Shown here in pieces: positions 24,150 through 37,139 of a stretch of DNA of 64,000 nt. Under the pieces are notes generated by a model, which was not told the origin of the DNA, made no database searches, and saw nothing but the letters and a program-made list of their open reading frames with translations. A program made the translations under genes and the position numbers. Source of the stretch: Taenia hydatigena (lineage: Eukaryota > Platyhelminthes > Cestoda > Cyclophyllidea > Taeniidae); assembly GCA_036345935.2 (NCBI GenBank), contig JADWOT020000009.1, positions 12,788,048-12,852,047 of the forward strand. The letters run 5' to 3'. The first letter of the stretch is position 1; each line of letters begins with the position of its first letter.

Positions 24150-27100
24150 ATCGAATCTTATAATTATTATTTGCACCGACAGTGCATGCTATGTAGGCTG
24201 GAAGAAAATTATATCTTGCCTGTGCCTACAATCGCAACATGAATCTTCACGATATTATTTCACACCAGCTAATACGACGTGCATCTTGCTGAAAATACAT
24301 GTATTGCACGCCGGTATAAACATAATCCTCACAAATCTTACATTAACCTCCTACTTTGCTTCTGAAATGGATAAGGCTACTGGTGGGTGAAGGAGTGCAT
24401 TAGTCCCATTTCGACTACTAAGGTTGGCTCATGTTACATGGTTAGTGATTTGACCTAAAATGTTCGAGTGGTTGCTGCTACATAATTAAGCAGACATATT
24501 TCCAAGATTTGAGCATAAACCAGAAACAAGCAGTCATGTGTTTTTGCAAAGAAAACAAAACTGTTATGAATTCTTGTTCAAAAACCAGGTTACCATGGCT
24601 AATAACCTTGTCGATTTCGTTCGAAAATGGGTAATAGTTAACCAGTTTTGTTAGTAATCTACTCTGTTACTACTTGACACACTAAGAGATGCAGACGGGA
24701 GAGCGAGGGCACAGAAATGGGCAAAGAGTATGAGCCCTCGATAACTCGAGTTTTTTGTTCCATTGATGTCGTGGTCTCATAGGTCAATGTGGATGCACAG
24801 ATTTACAGGATTGAACCTAAGACAAGAACAGACTAATGAACTGAGCGGACAAAACTCGAAATGGAAACAGCAAAGGGGAGTGTTACAAGTAAATTTGCAT
24901 CTGTGTGGGGTAAAAATATCTTAACCAAATCAAAAAATGAAGGGTTGAGGAAGGGACATAATGCGTCTGGATAGTAAGTACATGCCATTATTTGTAATCT
25001 TCATCATAAATCACGGGGTAAATTCTACTTGGGGGTGTTTATTCCATAAAAAGATGGACTCAATTATGAATTATGGATAGCAGAGCCTCGTTAACTCTCA
25101 AGTAAAATGCAGGAAAGGCGTAATTTGGGTCAGACATTGTCGTTGTTTCGTGAATAATTGGTCTTGTTCTTATCTCACAAACACAAAACAAAGTTGCTTT
25201 GCAAGTCAAGTCATGTGCTTAGTATCTCGAGGACTCCAAGCACATGCCCTGCAATGCATTGCACGATTGGCACGCAACCATGAGATCCAAAAGGTTGAGA
25301 CATATTTGGAGCCGTGTCAGATGCGCCGACACAAAGGTCCGATTATGGCACAGAAGTCGTGTTTTGTTATAAACAAGTTTGAATAAAGGTTTTTTTCCCA
25401 CATCATATGTCTTTCATCAACCAGCACTAAAGGTGCGTAGAGAAAATTGTGAAAATTGGAAGACTTGAATTGTGTTTAAATAATTGAGAGTGTAATGTAA
25501 AATGATAGCCTTCCTTTGAGATCGCGTGCAGATATCCCCATATGTTTCTGGTGCAGGTGAGCAGAATATTTTGCTACTACCATGGCAGCTAATCTTACCC
25601 CCACAGCGAACAAATATTCTCTTATGCGTTACATCGCTGGTTGGGAACGAACGATCCCATCAGACATCGTAATGTTTTTACTTGCACATTATTCAATATA
25701 TGTGATCGTTTTAACTTGATTGCGTTATTTAAGAGAATTCTGTAACCTCACTGTAACACCATTTATTCTTGCCAGCCAGTTGGTTGGACTAGTAGGGTGC
25801 GGCATTTATTGGATCATCTGTTAAACTGAAAACCTCGTGCATTGCTCTAAATAACTCATGTTTTGACAGTAACATATTTAAGCACCTTGCACCCATTACA
25901 GATCAACCACGCATGTTGTCGTTTGGTCGTATTCATGCCAATGGGCGAATAAGTGAACTCACACATACACTGCAATATGTGTTGCCTCTAGTAGGGTTAT
26001 AACTCCTAAGTCTGATGCACACACCTACTAGGCAAACTAGATTTCGTTATGGGCCAAACTCCTTTATGTCTAACAAACATTGTGACCTCGAGTGTTACTG
26101 TCGGTGACAAGATATAAATTCTACAAAAATTCTTCCCACTTTGAAATTTAGCGTCTTTCCTGCCGTCTTCTCTCCGTCATTAGGTATATATGAATGGTAA
26201 TAGAGAAGTGTAACGGTAAAACCGAAGTTGGACCTTTCTCGGAGCTGTACATGCAGAATTTGACGACGATAAGGGAATAGCCATAATCATTATGCACAAG
26301 GCGATATGGCACGCTGGTCATAGCGATTGCCGCATTAGAGATATTAAAGTTCCGTCTGCAATCATTGCCTATTATGTCATTCCGAAACATTAAAATTTAC
26401 TAGGTAGACTGCATAAAATAATTCCTAGGAACATCTTTCACTCGTAAGGATCGACTGGGACTTCACAGTTTTCCCAACAAAATGCCATGTTATCATCTTC
26501 ATTACTTGGTCCATTAGGCACAGTGTTATTCACATAATTTGTTGACAGCAGATGCTGTTCTTTAGGTGCCGACTTCTATTGCACAATCGAGATGGCATTG
26601 AGACATGTCATCCTGATGTGCATGGAACAACATGTCAGCTGCCTGCAGATGTTACAGGGCCACCCACAGTTGGGGCGCCTTTACAGGCACGAGAATAATA
26701 CATTTTGCTAGCGACGCCAAAATAATGCTGCACTTATTCAGGGCAAAACATTGTGAGTGATTTGCTGATAACTAGGGCCTCACAAAGCTTTTTTGTTTTA
26801 GGCGATTAGGCCTAAAACGATCCGTATTTGTTACGTTGAAATGCATGTTATGAAGAATGCGCACTATACTGCTCTAGACAACCCATTTTTGGTATACTTG
26901 AAGTTCATTTTCGCCTCAACCACACGCTTTTCTTTAATTTCCCTTATCAGATTCTCCTTAACGCAACACAGATTGAAAGTCAATTTATCAAAAAGAGATG
27001 CATTTTAGAATATTTGGCTTTACTTGGTGCTAGGGATTGTCTACACTTCAAAATAGACAGAATTTTCCTTTCATTAGTGTTCCATTATGTAAGCTGTAAG

Positions 27101-29545
27101 GGTAGTTACAGAAAACTAAATTTCAAGATGAGCTTCATACCCTGTTTCGGTAAGAATGATACTCTCTTCATTAATTGCTTTGATATGTTTTGTGATCTAA
27201 CTGTTTTGATGCTTACCATTTTAAGTGGAAAATATTCAATTTTCCACCTCTAAAGTCTTCGCTATTGCCCAAAGTGTTATGCTATCCATGTTGGCACAAT
27301 ATACCTTGCCTGTAGTATTGATGGCTAGTTAAGCGCTCCCTTCCTTATTGACGAGGTAAATGCATCTTCAGCAACTGCAGCAGGCGCGGTATGAACAAAT
27401 GCAAGCCGTGGTGGTTAAGACTGCTTCTGCTGAGACTTCGGCCTACGATCCACGTTACTGTTAGATTATATATCAATTCGTCGACCAGAATAGTCAGTGC
27501 TTTGCATTTCTTCATCACTACTGCGACTGTTGCTTTGCAATTCGTTCTACTTCGACAGGTACTGATATCCTTGGAGTCGGATTTGTTCGCGCATGTGGTG
27601 AGGAGAGATTGGCTAGATGGACGGCTGGGTGGGTGGAAAGAAATTGTGGGTTCTACCTCAAAAAGCGGAGACGACACATACACACTTTGCGTTGCGCACC
27701 AGCCATTCTTTTCCTTTAGACCACGAAGGGAGTGTATCACCCCGTCGGCATTGTAATGGTGCTAAATTGCGTTTCGGAAGTGTGCAAAGTGCAGCGCGGT
27801 GCTGTGCTATGGTTCTCGTCCTCATAACATCATCGTCGTCATCGTTCATTCAACTGCCCACACTCCATCCATGCCGATCCGTCTAGCGCTACCACCACCA
27901 TGTCCACTAGCATTACTTAATGCAACCCAGTAGTTTGCACAACATATTTTAGCACATTTGAGGAGAGCGAAAGGATGAGATGCAAAGCCATTTTATTGTG
28001 TGCAGTGCCATACATGCGTAGAACAGGAGGTAAATGGGTTAAGGTGGAGGAGTGAAGTGAAGAGAATCGTAGAGAAGTAAAATTCGATAAAGCGTGTTAG
28101 TGACATGACGTGTATTACAGCCGTCACGAAGTAGCACAACCCTGTGATGTGACGGAGGCTAGAAGCTACCATTCTGTGCATCCACTGGCGTTTATTTTTC
28201 ATTTTACATTCAACTTTCCATTTCTTGCATTTTTATGCATTTTTATGTCTATTCTGGCCTAGCCTTGTCTAATCCAACCTGGTGCAGCCAACTTTGCCTA
28301 CCAAATCGCTTCTACAACGAATGAGCAAATGTACGCATGTTTATTTCGTACCTGTGGCATTAATCTTAAAGAGGCATAAGGATGATTAAGGCATGAGTGT
28401 GGTCAAGGTGTCTGTGACTCACAATTAAATTTAACTACGAATTCTTAAACGTAGATTATCGGTGAATGTACCTCATTTTGCGCTTGCGAAAATGCTTGCT
28501 TCTAACCAGAGAGGACACTAGGAGTATCCTGATCTCTCCGATGCAAGTCAAGAAAAATAGTTGTTCTGCTAAAAGCGATAAAGGAGTGGGATAATGTGGA
28601 CGAAGAGAAGGGCACGGAAAGAGAAGAGGTCAATATGGGGAGCAAATGTACGCAAACAAAGTGTTATTTTAGCACAGATTTTTAAATTGAATTGGGGTAT
28701 TTTTCGATGTTGTCCTACTTTCTTGATTTCATTAATTTTCTTCTTTCGAACTATCTATTCAGACTTTCGTTTATGTACCTTTGCGCAGCTGCCGCATAAA
28801 TTACCCAATATGGTGTTAAGTATGAATTGGTATTAATCTGAAACGCTGCCATTTGGGTTAATGTTTGACTGATGCGTAAAAATGAAGAAAAATGAAAATA
28901 AAGCAAATCATTCAAGATGGAAACAAAGGAAGGGATGTCATGTTTCACTATTAATTTCTACAAATTACGTCTTCACCTTATGCTTCGGTCCACTGACGTT
29001 CTACGAACAGAGAAGGGGAGGGGGTGGTGAAGAAACAAAAGGACGTATAGCGCTCGGACGAATTGTAGCAAGGAAGGACACATAGACCTACATGAATTGT
29101 GAAAAGGATGACAGTCTAGCGTTAAGATAGTAAGATGTGAACGCATCCAGTAGCCAATCTTGCACACATCTCTTTTCTCATATTGCCAAGTAAATTTCGG
29201 GCAGTTTTGTTTCAGGCCGAAGTGAATGCTGATGCAATGCAATGACGATCTCAAGGCGAAGGTCTCGTCAGCAGCAACTAAAAATTTATCCTCGTACGCA
29301 AAGTAGGCATACTCAGATTTGACTTCAGTAGACGCACTATGACCCCATGACCGGCGACGAAGCAGGTCGTGTCACCACTTAAAACAAACAAACGAATCGA
29401 ATTCATTGATCATGCGAATTTTTTTTTGTTACTTTGTCTCCTCCTCACTTCTCACTTGACGTGGATTGCGGATTTGCAATAATTTGAAAGGGACTTTTAG
29501 GGTTTGATGTGAAAGAGATGCTTAGAGTTAATTATGGACTGAATG
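24150..29545. other. gene-free stretch
   Basis: I see no exon chain, transposon or RNA gene. Overlapping open frames on both strands at 27.3-27.9 kb are mutual shadows in a region with CATCGTCGTCATCG-type runs. Their products have no recognisable domain. Confidence 0.4.
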
Positions 29546-29705
29546 TGTAGTACTTTGCTTGTTGGAACTACCGGTCTCGGTCAAGGTCACAGTGGTGGCC
29601 GTACTAGCCTAGCTGCGTGGGCTGGCCTCCGGGCCATGTCAGCAGCCTATTTCCCTCTGTTCGTTGAATATATATATTCTACCCTAGCACTCTGCCTTCT
29701 TTTGC
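29546..29705 (+). mobile_element. TRIM-family LTR, 3'-truncated
   Basis: Starts TGTAGTACTT and runs through ACCGGTCTCGGTCAAGGTCA and TATATATATTCTACCCTAGC to CTGCCTTCTTTTGC. The last 25 or so bases, including the CTACA end, are missing, so no target-site duplication can be scored. Confidence 0.88.
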
Positions 29706-32072
29706 ACAACGCTCTTGCGAATCACATGCTGATCAGCCAAAACCATGCACAATCATACTTTAATTGCTCCGACACTCATTGTAGGACCGAGTTTAGTCGA
29801 GGCAGTAAATGTGCGAGACTGTATTCACCCATTTTTGGGCACTCTTTAACGCCCAGCCACATATCACACCCGCGTACACGCATTCAATCCACCCATCGGC
29901 AAATAGCGTTGAAGTCTTGTACATTAAACAAGTAATTAGAGTAGCGCCAAAATGGTTTAAGTCTTTGGTGCTCAAAGGACTCACGCCAGTCTCTTCGCAA
30001 CACATTGAGATGCAACCAACTCTGCTCGCCTTACACATAAAATGTAATAAACGTGCATGTACTATTGAATAAGTTGGTAAGCCACTTAAAAGTCTACCTT
30101 ATTGCAGAGAGGTTAGAATGGGCACAAGCAAAATAAGTCGGTTATTCGCATATTCTCTTAGTAAACAAGCAATGCACAAGTTATCATCTTGACCAGACCT
30201 TACGAGTGAGCGCCATGTAGCAACATATTGCTTAGCCCAAATCTTTATCACACAAGCTATCTTTATGCATTTGATAATTCACTCTGATGTAGTCACTTAT
30301 TCAGAAAAAGCTATTGTTTTAAACCATTTAACGGTCATGGCATCAGCATTTCACGTTGGAATTTATTCGTTACAAGCTGTCTTGATAACGCGCCGACCAC
30401 TGATTTAATACCGTGGGCTCACTTTTCATTTTTTTGAGTAAATAAAGCTAACGAACCTTGCACATTTGAATGGAGTAACTGCATTGAAAATCCCTCCACT
30501 ATGTGCCATCAGGAAGAATTCTACCTGCCTATGCTGCACTTTTAACTGATCAAAAACATCGCTGTAAGAGTGGCCGAATTCATCTACCTGCTCACCTATC
30601 CACTCACCCACTCACCCACCCACCTGACCCTCTTATGGGCTTCAGGTTGGCTGACTCTTTCTGGGGGATGAAGATCGCATCTCTCTGGGAAAAGGGTGTT
30701 ATGCAACTGTAAAAGGGGAGCGGGAGGAAAAGTTTGCATCTACATTGGGCCATTGGCACTTTCCTCACAAAATCGTACAACCTGTTTGACCATAAGGATT
30801 CGTAAGAGTTTATAATCCTGCTTAAATACACGCTGCTTGTGCAACCAGCATTAACTTTCTGCCAATGGAATGAATAGGCGTTTGGGCATTCCCACCCAAA
30901 TTAGAGGGCGAAATCACTAATGAGGGAAACTAGCACCATCGATGATTACGCTCTCGTGTTGGTACAGAACTGAGGTGCCACTACTACCAAAGCAATGTTT
31001 GGGGTTTCTGGCAGTTGATTTTAGTATTTTGCTCCAGATATAAAGGTAAGATACAAAGACAAAGGCAACAACTTAAATGAAATCGCGTAGTTAGTAAGGA
31101 CTGAACGTGTCCAGCAAAGAAATGCACACAAGCCAACTTGCCTCCTTCGGGTGACCTCCAGCACTTGTGCTTCCACTTCAAGACCAACGTAGGCGCGCAG
31201 CAACAACAGAAGGCCAAGTTTATAATGTAGGCTGACCAAAAAAAGGTCCAGCCAAAAAAATCACGTGATTTAAGACTTGCATATTAATCTTCAGCTATTA
31301 ATAATAAAGAAACTTTTGTTGCATAGCCTTCTTTTCCCTTTTTCAGCACTCAATTAGCAGCCCTCATTACTAAGCACTTCCTTTTAGTTCCCACTCCCAA
31401 ATCCACCTTATCCGTATGCATTCTTGCACTAAAAATGGAAAAGTTAAAGTCCGTTCGCTGCTTGGGCTTTGTCATTGCCAAACTTTTCGACTCCATTCAT
31501 CCGACCGCGCTAAGCTTTAAGGAGTGAGGTGAAATGCATGGCGCAGGGATAGATGATGTATTCTTTTAGTAAGGGTGAATTTAGATTAATAAGGCTCAAT
31601 TTGTAGGAGAAGTTAGCCGTATGCCAAGTACCCAGTACTTTCTTTGTAAATCCCTTTTAACAAGTACTTATATTCCATTGATGTATACATATTCATCTAC
31701 TTCACTTACTTGCCTACCAAAATTAACTCAATTATATAAAGTTAAGTCACTATAAAGGTTAATTTGTTTTCTAGCTATAATACCTGATTACTTTTAAGTT
31801 TTTTGCTGCGCAATTCTCTGCGAAATTATTGTTGATTTGGCGGTGTGTTACACAGTTTTTTACTGTGGCAGCTAATGCCTTACTTGTTGCATGCGGTCTA
31901 ATGTGTACCCAGTTTTTGCCTCATTTCTTGTTAAAGAGGTTGGAGGACCTGAATTCGACAATAATTTATTTTCTTTTAGTGTAGCACTTACTATAAGCGC
32001 GCAGGCATTACCGGATAGCTAAATAAATGCATATCCCACATTTAGTGTTACCTTAAAATTTTGGGACGGTTG
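29706..32072. other. gene-free stretch
   Basis: No exon, RNA gene or mobile element recognised. A short CACTCACCCACTCACCCACC run at about 30,601-30,623 is low complexity. Confidence 0.4.
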
Positions 32073-32258
32073 TGAGGTACTTTGTTTGTTGGAACTATCG
32101 GTTTCGGTCAAGGTCACAGAGGTAGCCGTACTGTCCTAGCTGCGTGGGCTGGCCTCTGGGCCATGCCAGCAGCCTACTTCCCTCTGTCCGTTGAATGTAT
32201 ATGTTCTACCCTAGTATCCTGCCTTCTTTTGCCTTCAAGGGAGCCTCGGGACGCTACA
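32073..32258 (+). mobile_element. solo LTR of the TRIM family with perfect 5-bp TSD
   Basis: 186-bp LTR beginning TGAGGTACTT and ending GGGACGCTACA. The five bases on each side are GGTTG and GGTTG. This confirms both the LTR boundaries and the 5-bp target-site duplication typical of many Ty3/gypsy-type integrases. Confidence 0.93.
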
Positions 32259-34900
32259 GGTTGCATATACCCTGTTTCGCTTTTAGTTTGCGCCCTGCTA
32301 TCCGCTGTAGAACCGTCTATCAGAAGTGGACAATTCGATGGATTGAGAAGATTGATCAAATTTTGGCCAATTTTATCTGCAAAATTGTCACACAAATTGT
32401 AGCTATCTACGTTGCATAGTGTCACCTGCATTGATAATGACAGCATGCCACAGTCCGACAAATTCTGATGAAATATTGCAAATTTGGCAAGTAAAAGGGA
32501 AAAGAATTCATGGAGAAGCTAAAAACTGTAATTTGTTTGCGCTTTGTGCTTTGTAGTCTTATTTCGCTAAAAGATGGTGCAAATGAGCTGTTTGCACAAA
32601 TTAGATTATCACTGCTCTTCAAATTCAAAAATTTTCAAGCCTGGTGGATGTTACGAATGTTTCGCTTTTTCATAAAATTAGGCCATAAGATAGCAGTGGC
32701 ACCTTCTTCACTTTGTTTAGCACCATGGTAAAAGTTTTTACGCCATTTTCTTATTATTTGGCTCCTGAATGACCATTGACTTAGTCTTGTTAATCCTTTG
32801 GCATTTCTCTCCTCATTCCATAATCCTTAAGTGAAGGTGCTTTGAGTAATTATTTAAACCTCTGCGTGAGCTTGAAATTGAGCATCTGCTTTTAGTATAT
32901 TTTAGAGCCTTTGAACCTTCCTGAAGACGAAAGGGGACATGAAATTTGTGCTGAATATAAATTCGGAGAATAGAAGGGAGCTGGGGCACCGGCATGGCTC
33001 AGCTGTCAATAAACTTGATGATTTCTTGAGATGCTTTGTCGGTTTTCCTTTTAAATCCGTAGTTCTTACTTATGCCTTTTACTTTGACGAGCTTTATTTC
33101 TTTACAGGCCACCTACGCATTTTTGAGTTAAAAAGAAAGGATAAGGTATGGTGGCTTGGACCTGTTAATTGCTTCAGGTTATTCTTTTCAATGCTTTGCT
33201 GACTCATCTACTATGTAAAATCCAACAAAAAGCACGATCTTTCCTTCAGTTACTTAATGCATTTTACAATTTGCTAGATGGGAAACCACACCAATGTTGT
33301 AACCATGGGAAGTGTTTTTCCAACGTGCGTATCTGGAATGCTATGAAGCGAGTTCTCATCAATGTAAGCCTTCATTGGATTTTCTCGCTGTAAACTAACG
33401 ATGTGTCTTATCCTTATGCGCATTTTATGCTTGTGTGGCAAAAAGGTGGACCTCTATTACCCCATGGAACACAGATGAACTAAAAGCCTCGAGCATCACA
33501 TAACTGAACGCATCCTAATAATGTCCCAATCGTCGGATTTTACAACTAGCTCACCTTTAAATTATGATCAAGCAAAGCTACTTTGTCCATATCCACTCAC
33601 TTGCAAGCTCTTGCAGCTCTTAGAAAAGAATAGAAATTCTAATTTTGGCAGCATCGGAATCCTTGACATGACCCACTGAAGGAAATAGCGCCTTCCAGGA
33701 AATGACGGGCAAATCAACTGTCTCGACTCCCTGTAATTAAGAGTCTACAATGGATAAGCAGTGTGGCTTATTGTTCCACAGATACAGATTTATAAGCTCA
33801 TCTATTCTGAGCATGATGCCATTCAGCAATATATCTCAACAATTGCCCAAATGCATCATTAAAGAAGTTAACACTGATCAGGTTACCGTAGATACCCCTC
33901 TCCTATGGGATTCATTGCAAGGAGCCTAAAACTTGTAATGAGACTAACTTAGTTGTGCAACTCCTTTTCAAGAAAATGATGAATTTTGAAACGCGGTTAA
34001 CTAAGTATCTACTGACAAACACTTAAGTAGGTTGGTTTTTACAAAAAATGACGGCCTGTTCAGATAGACTTAGCACATGATCTAACGGTAACTTCGTATT
34101 TCCTGTGACACGCTTAAAAGTGGATGGAGACTTGGGTAGGCTCAATCTTCGCCCTACTTATTTTAACTCTTTGCGCAATCAACATCCTATATCATGTGTT
34201 TCCGACTATAATGTTGGATAGAATAGAGAAGAGGTAGTGATATATGTGTGCATGCAATTTTGTATGTATAAGGTAAAACACAGAACTGGTAGTGGCAGAG
34301 TTTTAAAAAAGAAATGGTAAAAATTAGTAAAACGTGTGTGTGTCACAAATGTGTGACGGTGAGATGAAGTGCGAAAACTGTAAGGTTAAACAATATCACA
34401 ATGAGAATGAAGTAATCTTTCAAACTCATGATTGTCAAGTCTGTTTAACAATTCATTTTCGGTAAAAGAAATTTGCAAGAAAAGTAAGTAGATAAAGTAG
34501 TGAAAAGAACAATGAATGAATGAAAGTGAGAGTAAATGAGGGAGAGAGAGGCGGGCCTCTATTAATAGAATGTGAGTAGCGGTGGTGGCGGCAGCTCGCA
34601 CACCTCGAGGGAGGTAACGCCAGTGATAGGTGTTGCAGCGATGATGTGAAGTGTGTGTGAGGTGCTAGGTGTTACTGGGTGGGTCTTTCTCTGTCTTCTT
34701 ACTAACTGCTGGCAGGTGGGTGAAAAAGGGAAGTCAAAACTGGAGAAATGAGGCAACTGCGATGGCAATCGAATGAAAGGAAGAAGGCATAGGTTAGGGC
34801 TAGGCACTTGTCCATGTCAATGAGTCCCATCCAAAGAGCCCCAGCCACTTGGCAATTGTGATAGTCGTAATGCATTTAAGGGAGGACAGAGGCCACGCTA
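32259..34900. other. gene-free stretch
   Basis: No supported gene. Open frames at 32,939-33,393 are short and lack clean splice context. 34,500-34,760 contains GA/GT-rich low-complexity sequence. Confidence 0.4.
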
Positions 34901-34909
34901 GGGCTACCG

Positions 34910-35222
34910 CTGCATCTACAACTATTGTTACCATTACCAAAATACGCTACAGTTGAGGGAGCAAACGCATCGAGGTGGTTCGTGGGTGTGCGTGTTGCCT
35001 CACCACTGAACCTCCACTCAACACAAAATTCATTCCTAAGGGAATTGAAGGCGACGATTGCCCCAACAAAAGAAGAAGCACCTTGTGCTGGCAACAAGTA
35101 TACACGGTTCAAAGGTTTCGAGGGAGACCACCAAACACACAAGGAGTGCGGTTCACACAACGCAGGGTTACTCGCCTTTCCTCAGTCACCACCATGGCAA
35201 ACTATGGCGCAAGCCAATGAGA
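34910..35222. repeat. dispersed repeat, inverted relative to 46,243-46,580
   Basis: Diverged reverse-complement counterpart of 46,243-46,580. Both carry CAACAAAAGAAGAAGCA, a GGTTTCGAGGGAGA-type block, and a stretch ending in GGCAAACTATGGCGCAAG here. A reading frame is open through both copies, but other frames are also open, so I do not infer coding function. Confidence 0.7.
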
Positions 35223-35773
35223 CGCATGTCAAGCGTATTTCTGCTGCCCAACAAAGAAAGCAGTCCCGATTAGCATGGAAGAGCCTTATCCTTGCCAAAT
35301 TCAACCAAGGTATGCGAATGCGAATCCAATGACAAACACCGCATCTCTGTAATAAAACGAGTAAATATACACCCCCAGTGAATGGAAGCATCACTGAAAC
35401 ATCCAAAACATACAATGTGAGGCAGAAAAAATGCATATACGTCCCCAACTTACCTTTGACTTTAAATGCCTTTCAACTTTTACTCTAATAGGGTCAAATC
35501 GACAGTTCCTCTCCCGCACTTTATCCACACAGCCATTCGTCATCAAGTATGGTTTAACTGATATTTGCGTGTAAAGACACTAAAACCACCTCTTTTCATC
35601 GCTATCCCGAGTCGCGAAAGAAAAGCAGCTCACAATTTGGCACTCGATGGCCTTCAATCATTAGTAAAACCATTCATTTGAAAGAAAGGAAAAAACACAG
35701 ACCACACGCCGCGCAGTAGAATACACAGGCCAACCATTCGCTCACGACCTTAAACGCCCTTTGTGTCGTAGTC

Positions 35774-35817
35774 GTAATACTTTTGCTTGGACTGCCGGTT
35801 TCGGTCAGGGTCGCAGA
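35774..35817 (+). mobile_element. 44-bp fragment of a TRIM-family LTR 5' end
   Basis: The bases GTAATACTTTTGCTTGGACT and then GGTTTCGGTCAGGGTCGCAG are the start of the LTR. They abut a second LTR that begins again at 35,818, giving a partial tandem LTR start. Confidence 0.85.
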
Positions 35818-35994
35818 TGTAATACTTTGTTTGTTTGAACTACTGGTTTCGGCCAGGGTCACGGAGGTGGCCATATTGCCCTAGCCGCGTGGGCTGGCCT
35901 CCAGACCATGTCGGAAGCTCATTTCCCCCTGTCTGTTGAATATATGGATTCTACCCTAGTAGTTTGCCTTCAAGGGAGCCTAGGGGGCGCTACA
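35818..35994 (+). mobile_element. TRIM-family LTR (solo)
   Basis: 177-bp LTR from TGTAATACTTTGTTTGTTTG to GGGGCGCTACA, lacking about ten bases near the 3' end relative to the family. The flanks (GCAGA, GTAGT) do not match, so the copy has been rearranged, consistent with the LTR fragment directly before it. Confidence 0.88.
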
Positions 35995-36026
35995 GTAGTT
36001 AGTTAAAACGGGACGTTAATCAGAGA

Positions 36027-36884
36027 TGTAGCGTCCCGAGGCTCCCATGAAGGCAAAGGAAGGCGAAATACCAGTGCAGAATATATATATTCAGCAGACA
36101 GAGGGGAATGAGCCGCTGGAATGGCTCGTGGGTCAGCTCACGCAGCTAGGGCAATATAACCACCTCTGCGACTCTAACTACAACCGGTAGTCCAAACAAA
36201 CAAAGTATTACATTGCCCCTCTCCTCTTTCAAGCGTCGTCTCCAACGCACCCCTTCATACACCTTTGCGTCAGCCATCACAACGTAGTCAGTGCTGCAAC
36301 AAGCACCCAACGTCAGTGATCTCTCTTGGCAGTGCATTGGACTTGCAGTTTCGTTTGGCTTGGAAACAAAGTTCGGAACAAGAGTTTTTGCCGACCAACA
36401 GTATGTCCGTAGGGAGGCGTTAGCACATCGGCCGCCTTAAGCAAGCATATTAGGGGTAATCTTCGGAACGAAACTTTCCAGGTGGTCCATGGCTATTGTC
36501 CCTTCATTTGTCAATAGCTTTCTTTAAAACGCGGAGATGAGGTAAATGCCGAAAAAGGACGTCGGTCGTAGCTCTTCTGATGTGGAATATCAGAGATATT
36601 CTCATCTGTATCACGTGCACTTCTTTCGCACCGCTGCAATATGCCAAACGTGGTAGAGATCGGGATAGAAGGCCCACAGAGTCGGGTCCGCTTTCTACTG
36701 CCACCAATGTAGCGTCTCAAGGCTTCCGTGAAGGTAAAAGAAGGCAAAATACCAATGCAGAATATATATATTCAACAAGCAGGGGAATACGAGCCGCTGG
36801 AATGGCTCTGAGGACAGCCTATATGGTATGGCCACCTCTGCTACCCTGACCGAATCCGGTAGTCCAAGCAAATAAAGTTTTACA
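36027..36884 (-). mobile_element. TRIM 2: complete miniature LTR retrotransposon with perfect TSD
   Basis: Best-preserved TRIM, minus orientation, 858 bp. The LTRs are 36,027-36,212 (3' LTR) and 36,708-36,884 (5' LTR), flanked by AGAGA on both sides (36,022-36,026 and 36,885-36,889). On the minus strand the 5' LTR is followed by TTGGTGGCAG, a primer-binding site. The 3' LTR is preceded by GAAAGAGGAGAGGGGCAA, a polypurine tract. The 495-bp interior has no convincing open frame and no gag, RT or integrase motif. The interior is homologous to TRIM 1 and to the truncated copy at 48.2 kb, so this is a family and not one deleted element. It would need enzymes supplied by an autonomous element; the adjacent gypsy element is the obvious candidate. 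Confidence 0.92.
36696..36706 (-). promoter_or_regulatory. TRIM 2 primer-binding site (tRNA-Leu type)
   Basis: Minus-strand TGGTGGCAG follows the 5' LTR after one T. In the 48.2-kb copy the site is longer, TGGTGGCAGCGG. That matches the complement of the 3' end (…CCGCTGCCA plus CCA) known for one class of animal tRNA-Leu. Confidence 0.75.
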
Positions 36885-37124
36885 AGAGACTGTAATACTT
36901 AATTCTTTAAATGCGCTTTGTAGGCCAGAGGCGGGAAGTCAATTTGAACCACGTGATGGAGCAGCGCGGAGACTCGCTGGAGCGTGACACGTCCTCGGCC
37001 TGAACCACCATATCTCGTCTAGCTGTGTAATTAGCACCCCATATACATATATTAAAGATGTCAAAACATACGCAGACTTCTACTATCAAGGGTGATCAGG
37101 AGGGAGAGGAGGAACCCTCTACAC

Positions 37125-37139
37125 TGGTGGCAGCGATGG
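37125..37139 (+). promoter_or_regulatory. gypsy primer-binding site (tRNA-Leu type)
   Basis: TGGTGGCAGCGATGG begins one base after the 5' LTR. It agrees at all but one position with the complement of the 3' end of the tRNA-Leu class ending CCACCGCTGCCA plus CCA. The same first eleven bases form the primer site of the TRIM family. Confidence 0.72.

Noticed and set aside
32082..32402. Open frame starting in a TRIM-family LTR, also seen at 23,973 and 29,543
   Set aside because: The frame follows the LTR sequence and then runs into unrelated flanks; it is broken in other LTR copies.
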